From: Myxococcaceae bacterium
GTDB lineage: Bacteria > Myxococcota > Myxococcia > Myxococcales > Myxococcaceae
Direction: 5' to 3'
DNA: 8,689 nucleotides
Assembly: GCA_018262385.1 (NCBI GenBank)
Contig: JAGSPQ010000087.1
Coordinates: 1 to 8,689 of the forward strand
How positions within the stretch are numbered: position 1 is the first letter of the stretch; each line of letters opens with the position of its first letter. Shown here piece after piece: positions 1 to 5,936 of the stretch. The position numbers and the translations under genes are program-made. The notes under the pieces are model-generated. The model was given only the letters and a program-made list of their open reading frames with translations, did no database searches and was not told where the DNA came from.

Positions 1-781
1 CGATCGACAGCAGCGCGCGCGCTGCCGAGTGGCTGTTGATCAGCGGTACCCCCCGCGCCTCGGCGAGGTCGAGCACGTCTCGGCAGAGCGCGTCGCTGGA
101 GTGGGCCAGGTCGAGCACCACCCCCAGGTCGATCAGCCGCTCGACCACCGCCTTGCCGAGCGGAGTCAGCCCCTGCGGCTCGAGCGCCTCGGTGCGGATC
201 CCGAACACGTTGAACGCATTCTGCCCGATCGCCGCGCCGCCCAGCGCGCTGCTGACGAAGTGCTGGAGGGTGATCGCCCGCATCCCCGCCATCCACAGCC
301 GATCCACGTCGTCGACCTCGAGGATCCCCTCTCCCCCTTCCACCGCGGGGAGGACGGCGATCCGTCCGCGCGCCACCGCCTGCCGCGCCTGCGCGGCCGA
401 GAACACCACCGCGAACCCCGGCCGCCGCTCGCCGAACTGCTGGAGGCCGAAGAGCTGATCGAGCGCCTCGTCGAACGAGCTGCGCCCCGGCCGCAGCCCG
501 TAGGGAGGCCAGACCGAGCCGAGCGCCAGCTTCACCCCCGCCGCGTGCAGCTGCGCCTCGTCGATCTGGTTCACCAGCTGGGCGTTGGCGCGCCAGGTGA
601 GGTTGCCGTCGCCGGGCTCGCCCTTGAAGATCGGCTTCGCCGCCTGGGCCATCGAGAGGTGGAGGTGCAGGTCGACCGCCAGCCCGGGCGCCGTCGTCGC
701 CTTCGGAAGCGTCGCCGCCAGCGGCCGGGCCGCTCCACATCCGGCAAGCACCACCAGCAAGGCTGTGCAGGCTGCTCTCAC
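1..781 (-). CDS. M19-family (membrane dipeptidase-like) lipoprotein, C-terminus cut by window edge
   Basis: I read 260 codons from a GTG at 779-781 down to position 2, and the gene continues off the left edge. The N-terminus is a lipoprotein signal: a hydrophobic stretch ending in the lipobox LAGC, with the lipidated Cys at residue 15. The rest fits the M19 metallo-dipeptidase family of the amidohydrolase superfamily, TIM-barrel enzymes that use two metal ions to cleave dipeptides. Visible sites are DLHLHL (His39, His41), the bridging Glu in AVEGGEG (Glu148), GMRAITLQHF (166-175), a GLTPLGKAVVERL segment (204-216), DLAHSS (His227) and INSHSAAR (His251). Typical M19 enzymes carry HxD at the first site, whereas this one has HxH. 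The gene is divergent from the TPR gene, with 59 bp between start codons. The Shine-Dalgarno match is poor: a GGGAGG lies about 20 nt upstream. No other start leaves a signal peptide. The family call is fairly safe; the substrate is unknown. Confidence 0.85.
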   Translation of the reverse strand, partial: MRAACTALLVVLAGCGAARPLAATLPKATTAPGLAVDLHLHLSMAQAAKPIFKGEPGDGNLTWRANAQLVNQIDEAQLHAAGVKLALGSVWPPYGLRPGRSSFDEALDQLFGLQQFGERRPGFAVVFSAAQARQAVARGRIAVLPAVEGGEGILEVDDVDRLWMAGMRAITLQHFVSSALGGAAIGQNAFNVFGIRTEALEPQGLTPLGKAVVERLIDLGVVLDLAHSSDALCRDVLDLAEARGVPLINSHSAARALLSI

Positions 782-840
782 CCGCTGCCGTCTACCACGC
801 GCCTCCCATGTAGCGGGGGGTGGTTGGAGGTAGGCGTGGT
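782..840. promoter_or_regulatory. Divergent intergenic region between M19 lipoprotein and TPR genes
   Basis: These 59 bp must hold, or lie next to, the promoters of two divergent genes. I see no convincing -35/-10 pair for the minus-strand gene. For the plus strand, TTGGAG (824-829) and TATAGG (847-852) are spaced by 17 bp, but this pair overlaps the ribosome binding site and start codon of the TPR gene. It would therefore matter only if translation began further downstream. The plus strand here is G-rich, with a GGTGGTTGGAGG run that could form a two-tier G-quadruplex; this is unproven. Confidence 0.4.
826..831 (+). promoter_or_regulatory. Shine-Dalgarno site deciding the TTG start of the TPR gene
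   Basis: GGAGGT lies 9 nt upstream of the TTG at 841-843 and is a near-perfect anti-SD match. It favours this start over the in-frame GTG at 820, which lies upstream of the site. A second in-frame TTG at 889 has a GGAG 10 nt upstream, but that start would remove the basic n-region of the signal peptide. Confidence 0.65.
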
Positions 841-1785
841 TTGAGGTATAGGCGCCGACCCGTTTCCATCCTTTGGAGTTTCTTCAACTTGCTGCCAGCC
901 CTTCTTCTCTTCGTGGTGAGCGCCGCCGACCCGGTGTGGATGCCGGGCGCAGCCGAGAAGGAGCGCTTCAAGGCCTACTTCACCCAGGGCGAGAAGCTCT
1001 ACAGCCAGGGGGAGTACGGGGCGGCGATCTGGAACTTCCGCCGGGCCGATCGCCAGCTGGCGACCCCGGAGGTCATCTACGACCTGGCCAAGTGCCACGA
1101 GAAGCTGGGCGACGTCGCCTTCGCCACCTACTACTACCGGCTGTACCTCAAGCGCTCTCCCAGCGCGTCGGACGCGCTCGACGTCGCCGAGCGGGTCGGC
1201 ACCGCGCTCGCCCAGGCCGAGGCGAATGGACGGGGCTTCCTCGAGGTCGAGGTCCCCGGGGCCGAGAAGCTGAAGGTCTCCAACTACGAGTTTCCCGAAG
1301 GTCCGATCGCGATCTTCCTCCCGCCGGGGGACTTCGAGGTCACCGGCACGTTCCCCGACGGGCCGAAGCGGGTCGTCGCCCAGCTTCGCACCGGGAAGAC
1401 CACCACCCTGGTGTTCGAGCCGCTCAGCCCGCCGCTGGTCGAGGCGCGGCCGGGCGCTCCGGACGAGGCGGTGCGGGTCTCGAAGCGCACCGGCGGACCT
1501 TCGGCGATGCGGGTCACCTCCTACGTGGTCGCCGGACTCGGGGTCGCCGCGCTCGCCGTTGGCACCGTGCTGGGCGTGCTGGCCTCCGGCGAGGCCAACC
1601 AACTGAAGACCGACAAGACCCTCAACTACAACCAGGCCCAGGCACTGGCGAACGGGGCCAATGACAAGGGCCTGGTGGCGAATGTTCTGTGGGGGGTGGG
1701 TGGCGCGGCGGTCGCCGGTGGTGTTGTGATGTTCATCGTTTCGATGCCTGAGCCGGGCATGAAGAGCAGTGGAGGCAGTCGGTGA
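841..1785 (+). CDS. TPR / PEGA-like envelope protein with two C-terminal membrane segments
   Basis: The product is 314 residues from the TTG at 841. The N-terminus is a signal peptide with a basic n-region (RYRRRP), a hydrophobic core (residues 8-26) and a VSAA cleavage-like site near 28. Residues about 43-105 form one or two TPR-like helical pairs (KAYFTQGEKLYSQGEYGAAI and the YDLAKCHEKLGD segment), probably a protein-binding surface. Residues about 132-195 look like a PEGA-type beta domain: GFLEVEVPG, then PPGDFEVTGTFPDG, then TTTLVFEP. Two hydrophobic segments at about 224-249 and 277-300 should anchor the C-terminus in the membrane. This architecture, TPR plus PEGA-like domain plus paired helices, is common among uncharacterised myxobacterial proteins, often near lipoproteins and Ser/Thr kinases. 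The last codons overlap the start of the lipoprotein gene (GTGA), so the two are probably translationally coupled. No enzymatic motif is seen; an assembly or scaffold role is inferred. Confidence 0.85.
   Translation: MRYRRRPVSILWSFFNLLPALLLFVVSAADPVWMPGAAEKERFKAYFTQGEKLYSQGEYGAAIWNFRRADRQLATPEVIYDLAKCHEKLGDVAFATYYYRLYLKRSPSASDALDVAERVGTALAQAEANGRGFLEVEVPGAEKLKVSNYEFPEGPIAIFLPPGDFEVTGTFPDGPKRVVAQLRTGKTTTLVFEPLSPPLVEARPGAPDEAVRVSKRTGGPSAMRVTSYVVAGLGVAALAVGTVLGVLASGEANQLKTDKTLNYNQAQALANGANDKGLVANVLWGVGGAAVAGGVVMFIVSMPEPGMKSSGGSR
1771..1775 (+). promoter_or_regulatory. Shine-Dalgarno site of the Cys-rich lipoprotein gene
   Basis: GGAGG lies 6 nt before the GTG start at 1782, inside the last codons of the TPR gene. 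Together with the 4-nt GTGA overlap (1782-1785) it supports termination-reinitiation coupling of the two genes. Confidence 0.65.
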
Positions 1786-4292
1786 AAAAGTTCTCGTCCG
1801 GGCTCGCAGTGAGCATCGTGGTGTCGTTTCTCGCAGGCTGCGCCACCGGCCTCTACGCCGATCCCGAGGGGCTGCAGTGTGACTCCGGGGGGGTGTGCCC
1901 CAACGGCTACGTCTGCGTCGCCGGCAACACCTGCCACAGCATCAACGGCACCGGCGGCGGAACCGGCGGCAGTGGTGGAACCGGCGGCAGCGGCGGCACC
2001 GGCGGCAACGGCGGCGGGGTGGGGGGCGGAGTCGGCGGTGGCACCGGTGGAGCGGGCGGCGGACTCGGTGGCGGAGTGGGCGGAGCCGGAGGCGGCGTCG
2101 GCGGTGGAGCGGGCGGCGGCAACACCTGCGCCACCATCAGCTGCGGGACCCCTCCCAACCCGGTCTGCAAGGACCCGGTCACGCTGACCACCTTCGCCAA
2201 CCCCGGCACCTGCACCAACGGCCAGTGCAGCTACGCCTCGAGCGACACCGCGTGCGCCAACGGCTGCGTCAACAACATGTGCCAGAACCAGAACCTCTGC
2301 GCGGGCAACACCTGCATGTCGCCGCCGCCGCCGACCTGCGTGGCGGGCAGCGTGCGGACCTTCATGGCCCCCGGGGTGTGCAACATGGGCACCGGCGTCT
2401 GCACCTACAACCCGATTGACACCCCCTGCGGCAATGGCTGCGCGGGCGGCGCCTGCATCACTCCCGGCCAGATCCTCACCCAGACGATGCCGCGGGTGAA
2501 GTTCGCGGTGAACGCAGTCGACCAGGCGCCGGGCTCCGCGGGCACCCACGTGCTGGTGGTCGGCAACGGCGGCAACATCCTCAAGTGGGACGGCTCCAGC
2601 TTCGCCAAGGTCGCCTCGATCGGCGCGGTGACTTCCGACCTCAACACCGTCTGGTTCGCCGGGCAGAACATCGCGATCGCGGCCGGCTCGGGCCGCACCG
2701 TGCTGCGCTACAACGGCACCGGCTACGCGAGCGTTCCCAACGTCCCCGGCAGCGGGAGCACGGTCTTCACCGGGGTGCACGGCAGGGACGAGGGGACCTT
2801 CACCCTGATCGACGGCTCCGAGAACTACTGGCGGTTCGAGGCCACCGCGCTCCCGATGTGGCAGAGCGCGACGGTCAGCAAGGGCAGCCAATACAGCTAC
2901 AAGACGCTGGCGCTGTTCGTCGATTCGACGAACCAGCTCCGGCTCGCCGGTCAGCGCACCGCCGCGGGCCTCACCAACGGGCTGGTCACCTTCGTCGGCC
3001 ATGGCGGCACCGCCGGCGGCGGCGACAACGACAGCAGCTCCAGCGATGCGTTCGCGGCGGTCGGCGGGCCGGCGATCGACGGCGGTAGCCTGCTGCCCGC
3101 CTCGGCCTTCCTCGGGCGCGCCAGCTCCTCGGGCCTGCGCACCCACAACACCACGGGAGCTTTCGGCACCCCGGCGTTCACCCTGCCCGCGAGCGCGGGC
3201 GTGGTGGGGATCACCACCGGCAGCAGCGCCACCCGGCAGACCTACTTCCTCACCAAGCCCACCGCGGGCACCCCGGGCACCATCGGGCACCTCTACCGCT
3301 ATTCGGGAGCGTCGGGCGCGCTCGACCCCGAGCCGCTGGGCGACTTCTACTTCGACAAGGTCGCGATGAGCCGCAACGAGAGCGGGGGGGTGATCATCGC
3401 CGAGGCCGACGTCACCAACGGGGTGAACAACATCGTCCGCCGCAGCTCAGTGGCCTCCGAGGCGCTGGACCTGGGCGAGAGCTGGTCCGCGGTCGGCAGC
3501 AACGGCAACACCCTGGTCCTGGCCAGCGCCGTGGGCGACCTGGCGGCCCGGGTCGGCAACGCGCCGACCTGGCAGTTCCGGCGCGGGCCGTACGTCGTCA
3601 TCACCGACCTCGCCGCGAACAACGGCTCCTCCGGGGTGCTGGTGGTGGGCAAGGCCGGGAACATCGCGCGCTTCCAGTTCAACGCCCTCAACCCGACCAA
3701 CACCCCGATTGCGACCGGCACCACCACCGTCGACTTCAACGGGGTCTGCCGGCTGAGCGACACCGAGGCCTACGCGGTCGGCAGCGCGGGCACGATCCGC
3801 AGCGTCAGCAGCAGCGGCGCCACCTCCGCCCCGATGACTTCCGGCACCACCAAGAACCTGCTCGCGGTCGACTGCCTCAGCCCGGGCAACGCGATCGCCT
3901 GTGGGCAGGGCGGCACCGTGCTCCGGCTGTCCGGCGGGAGCTGGTCCCCGCTGCCCACTCCCTTCCCCAACTCCGCGATCGACCTCCTCAGCTGCAAGGT
4001 GGCCGGCAATGTCCTCTGGGCGGCAGGCGACAACGCCTTCTACAAATTCGATCTCGGCGCCGCAGCCCCGGCCTGGCAGGTGCTGGCCGCGCAGCCCCGG
4101 CTGTCGAAGCTCAACGTCCTCAGCGCCACCGACGTCTACGCCCTCTCCGGCAACAACCGGGTGGTGCGGTTCGATGGCAGCGCCTGGACCCCAGTCTTCA
4201 CCGCCACTTCCGGTACTTTGGTGGGGGGTGGGCAAGTGGGTGGAAAAGTGGTATACGCGGGCTCCCTCGGGACGGTGGTGGAAGGGCAGTAG
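1782..4292 (+). CDS. Large lipoprotein: Cys motif, Gly-rich linker, two 8-Cys modules, beta-propeller-like domain
   Basis: The product is 836 residues. The N-terminus (MKKF, hydrophobic core, FLAGC) is a type II signal with the lipidated Cys at 20 and Ala at +2. Residues 33-51 carry four cysteines spaced exactly six apart (Cys33, 39, 45, 51), likely a small disulfide knot. A glycine-rich linker follows at 56-113. Two tandem modules (116-167 and 173-225) each have eight cysteines in nearly identical spacing. From about 250 to the end come repeated beta-strand motifs such as VLVVGNGGNILKWDG, GVLVVGKAGNIARF, AYAVGSAGTIRSV, AIACGQGGTVLRLSGGSW and VYALSGNNRVVRFDGSAW. These resemble the blades of beta-propellers of the YCF48/BNR/Kelch kind. 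The whole looks like a surface or periplasmic binding protein tethered to a lipid anchor. Such lipoproteins are frequent in myxobacteria and their ligands are unknown. No catalytic motif is seen. It is coupled upstream to the TPR gene and is followed 39 bp later by the pseudokinase gene. Confidence 0.9.
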   Translation: MKKFSSGLAVSIVVSFLAGCATGLYADPEGLQCDSGGVCPNGYVCVAGNTCHSINGTGGGTGGSGGTGGSGGTGGNGGGVGGGVGGGTGGAGGGLGGGVGGAGGGVGGGAGGGNTCATISCGTPPNPVCKDPVTLTTFANPGTCTNGQCSYASSDTACANGCVNNMCQNQNLCAGNTCMSPPPPTCVAGSVRTFMAPGVCNMGTGVCTYNPIDTPCGNGCAGGACITPGQILTQTMPRVKFAVNAVDQAPGSAGTHVLVVGNGGNILKWDGSSFAKVASIGAVTSDLNTVWFAGQNIAIAAGSGRTVLRYNGTGYASVPNVPGSGSTVFTGVHGRDEGTFTLIDGSENYWRFEATALPMWQSATVSKGSQYSYKTLALFVDSTNQLRLAGQRTAAGLTNGLVTFVGHGGTAGGGDNDSSSSDAFAAVGGPAIDGGSLLPASAFLGRASSSGLRTHNTTGAFGTPAFTLPASAGVVGITTGSSATRQTYFLTKPTAGTPGTIGHLYRYSGASGALDPEPLGDFYFDKVAMSRNESGGVIIAEADVTNGVNNIVRRSSVASEALDLGESWSAVGSNGNTLVLASAVGDLAARVGNAPTWQFRRGPYVVITDLAANNGSSGVLVVGKAGNIARFQFNALNPTNTPIATGTTTVDFNGVCRLSDTEAYAVGSAGTIRSVSSSGATSAPMTSGTTKNLLAVDCLSPGNAIACGQGGTVLRLSGGSWSPLPTPFPNSAIDLLSCKVAGNVLWAAGDNAFYKFDLGAAAPAWQVLAAQPRLSKLNVLSATDVYALSGNNRVVRFDGSAWTPVFTATSGTLVGGGQVGGKVVYAGSLGTVVEGQ
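1947..2120 (+). repeat. Glycine-rich low-complexity linker (GGx repeats)
   Basis: This stretch encodes residues 56-113 of the lipoprotein, made almost only of Gly with Thr, Ser, Asn, Val, Ala and Leu, in GTGGSGG and GGGVGGG patterns. The DNA is a degenerate array of GGCGGN units with long G runs such as GGGG-T-GGGGGG near 2015-2030. It should act as a flexible spacer. Length variation by slippage between strains is likely but is not shown here. Confidence 0.85.
2127..2282 (+). repeat. Eight-cysteine module, copy 1 (in lipoprotein)
   Basis: Residues 116-167 of the lipoprotein have cysteines at 116, 121, 129, 144, 149, 158, 162 and 167. The spacing is C-x4-C-x7-C-x14-C-x4-C-x8-C-x3-C-x4-C. Shared landmarks with copy 2 are a Pro-Pro between the second and third Cys, a PGxC, a CxY after the fifth Cys, and NGC near the end. 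Four disulfides are likely. I do not recognise the module by name. Confidence 0.8.
2298..2456 (+). repeat. Eight-cysteine module, copy 2 (in lipoprotein)
   Basis: Residues 173-225 have cysteines at 173, 178, 186, 200, 207, 216, 220 and 225. The spacing is C-x4-C-x7-C-x13-C-x6-C-x8-C-x3-C-x4-C, matching copy 1 except around the fourth Cys. The two copies are separated by only five residues and have diverged well at the sequence level, so the duplication is old. Confidence 0.8.
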
Positions 4293-4315
4293 ACGGGTGG
4301 CGGGATTTTGAGGGC

Positions 4316-4325
4316 AAGGGGAAGG
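4316..4325 (+). promoter_or_regulatory. Shine-Dalgarno site of the pseudokinase gene
   Basis: AAGGGGAAGG ends 6 nt before the ATG at 4332-4334. This selects the ATG over an in-frame TTG at 4308, which precedes the site and has no such match. Confidence 0.65.
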
Positions 4326-4331
4326 CCGCAA

Positions 4332-5849
4332 ATGGAGCTGGATCCGCGCTTCAAGATTCGAGCACCGCTGCGTTGTGAGGGCATTGGCCGGCTGGACTGC
4401 GCCGAAGACCTCGAATCCGGGATGCGGATGGCGGTGCGCTGGCTGCCGCTGGAAGCCAATGGTTCCGCGGCGGTGCAGGCGTGCGAGCAGCTCCCCGAGC
4501 ACCCGACGCTGCCCCGGATCCGCCAGATCGGCCAGGTCGGCGCCTCGGCCTACGTGGCGATGGAGTTCCCGGACGGTAACCTGCTCGCCACCCAGCTCCA
4601 CGAGCCGCTGCCGGCGGCGGCGCTGATTGGGATTACCGCTCAGATTGCCGACGCGCTGGCGACCATCCACTCCCAGGACGTCTTCCACGGCGAGATGTCG
4701 GCCGACTCGGTGCTGCTGGTCGGCGCTCCGGGCGAGCGGGCGTACCTCTGGGACATGCCGTTGGTGATTGCCAACCGGCTCACCGACCGTCGCGGCGAAG
4801 ACCGGCTGATGTACCAGCTGGTGAAGGCCGCTCCCTACCTGGCTCCCGAGCGGGCCCGCGGCGCCAAGGCGAGCGCGGAAGCCGACGTCTACGCGCTGGG
4901 CGCGATTGTCTGCATCGCCGGCGGCGCCTCGCTGCCGCTCGCCGAGAGCACCCTGGCGGTCGTCCACTCGGTCGCGATGGGCACCTGGGTCCCCCGGGTT
5001 CCGAAGGCGATCCCCGAACCGCTGCGCTCGATGCTCGAGCGGATGGTGGCGCGCGACCCCTCGGCCCGCCCGACCGCGCGCGAAGTGGCCGAGCTGTTCA
5101 TGCCGCCGGTCGCCGCCCACCGCACCGAGCCGGAGATGCCGGCGATCGTCTTCCCGGTCGCGGCGGTGATTGCTCCCGTCGCCGCCAGCCCCGCGGCGGT
5201 CCCGGTGCTCATCTCGCCCCTGCTGATTCCGCCTCCGGTGCTGTTCCCCGCGGCGGCGCCGACCGCTCCCGGTGCTCCGGTTCAGACCCCGGTCGCGGCC
5301 GACGGGCAGGACCACCCCGCTCCCGAGGCGAAGCTCGAGCTTCCCGCTGCCCCGGTGGTCGCGAAGCCCGAGAGCGCGGTGCAGCTGACCGACAACGTCT
5401 CGGTCTCGCAGGACCTGGCGAACGCCGGAGCGGTGCTGCTGACCGCGGAAGAAGCCGCGCTGCTGCCCACCCGGAACCGCAAAGTTCCGCTGATGATCGC
5501 GGGCGTGATGGCGGTGCTGGTGATGGTGCTGGGCGGGCTGGCGATCGACCTCTCCCGCCAGGGTCCCGAGGTCCAGGCCCCCGCCCCGGCTCGGGCCCCG
5601 GTGGTGGCGAAGCGGGCTCAGGCCCCGGGCCCCGCGCAGGTGCTCGCCGCTCCCGCCGCGGTCGAAGCGTCGTCGGACGACGAGCTCGCCGCGCTCACTC
5701 CCCGGGCGAAGCGGCCGGCGGCGAAGAAGCGGGCCGCGAAGGCGGAAGTGGCGGCCCAGGACTCGGCGGCCCCCGCCGTCACCGAGCAGAAACAGGACGA
5801 CTTCGGCTTCCTCGAAGAAGACCAGGATCTGAAGCGCCCGACTTTCTAG
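4332..5849 (+). CDS. Membrane-anchored Hanks-type Ser/Thr kinase homologue, predicted pseudokinase
   Basis: The product is 505 residues. Residues 1-255 align by landmarks with a bacterial Hanks-type kinase domain: a P-loop region (13-26), beta3 AVRW (34-37), the catalytic-loop position HGEMSADSVLL (119-129), the DFG position LWDMPL (139-144), YLAPE (169-173), DVYALG (185-190) and DPSARPT (242-248). Nearly every catalytic residue is replaced. GxGxxG is RCEGIG, the VAIK Lys is Arg36, the HRD Asp is Glu121, the catalytic-loop Lys is Ser123, the Asn is Ser126, and DFG is DMP (Asp141 kept, Gly lost). APE and the structural Arg246 remain, so the fold is probably intact. A Pro/Ala/Val-rich linker (about 264-345) leads to one membrane helix (385-405). 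A Pro/Ala-rich tail follows, with a basic patch (459-470) and an acidic end. It likely acts as a scaffold or sensor, not an active kinase. It follows the lipoprotein gene by 39 bp. Confidence 0.88.
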   Translation: MELDPRFKIRAPLRCEGIGRLDCAEDLESGMRMAVRWLPLEANGSAAVQACEQLPEHPTLPRIRQIGQVGASAYVAMEFPDGNLLATQLHEPLPAAALIGITAQIADALATIHSQDVFHGEMSADSVLLVGAPGERAYLWDMPLVIANRLTDRRGEDRLMYQLVKAAPYLAPERARGAKASAEADVYALGAIVCIAGGASLPLAESTLAVVHSVAMGTWVPRVPKAIPEPLRSMLERMVARDPSARPTAREVAELFMPPVAAHRTEPEMPAIVFPVAAVIAPVAASPAAVPVLISPLLIPPPVLFPAAAPTAPGAPVQTPVAADGQDHPAPEAKLELPAAPVVAKPESAVQLTDNVSVSQDLANAGAVLLTAEEAALLPTRNRKVPLMIAGVMAVLVMVLGGLAIDLSRQGPEVQAPAPARAPVVAKRAQAPGPAQVLAAPAAVEASSDDELAALTPRAKRPAAKKRAAKAEVAAQDSAAPAVTEQKQDDFGFLEEDQDLKRPTF

Positions 5850-5905
5850 TTCGCTGCGCCGCGCCAGACATTATGGTCCCAGCGCTGTCCTACTGGGTCC
5901 TCCTC

Positions 5906-5920
5906 GCGAGCGCTGCTCGC
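5906..5920 (+). other. Short perfect hairpin between pseudokinase and APH-kinase genes
   Basis: GCGAGC and GCTCGC pair across a 3-nt loop (GCT), in the 87-bp gap and ending 16 nt before the ATG of the next gene. No T-tract follows, so it is not a standard intrinsic terminator. It could affect translation of the kinase gene, which has no visible Shine-Dalgarno. In DNA this GC-rich, chance hairpins are common. Confidence 0.3.
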
Positions 5921-5936
5921 CCCGCTCGATTCGTCC

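Noticed and set aside
29..844. Long plus-strand open frame over the left end of the window
   Set aside because: It is antisense to the M19 lipoprotein gene. Its translation is Arg/His/Pro-rich with no domain, while the minus strand shows a lipobox and all M19 metal ligands.
4215..4255. G-run cluster near the end of the lipoprotein gene, considered as a quadruplex or regulatory element
   Set aside because: The runs are uneven and lie within coding sequence for a Gly-rich propeller end; codon use explains them.
1626..5315. Long minus-strand open frames (1626-3290 and 3447-5315) antisense to the lipoprotein and pseudokinase genes
   Set aside because: GC-rich codon bias leaves few stops on the opposite strand. 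The predicted products are Gly/Ala/Arg/His-rich with no motifs, and the sense strand has clear domains, starts and ribosome binding sites.
5846..5874. Possible promoter (CTAGTT and CATTAT, 17 bp apart) before the APH-kinase gene
   Set aside because: The -35 element matches the consensus poorly and only the -10 is suggestive; not strong enough to annotate.
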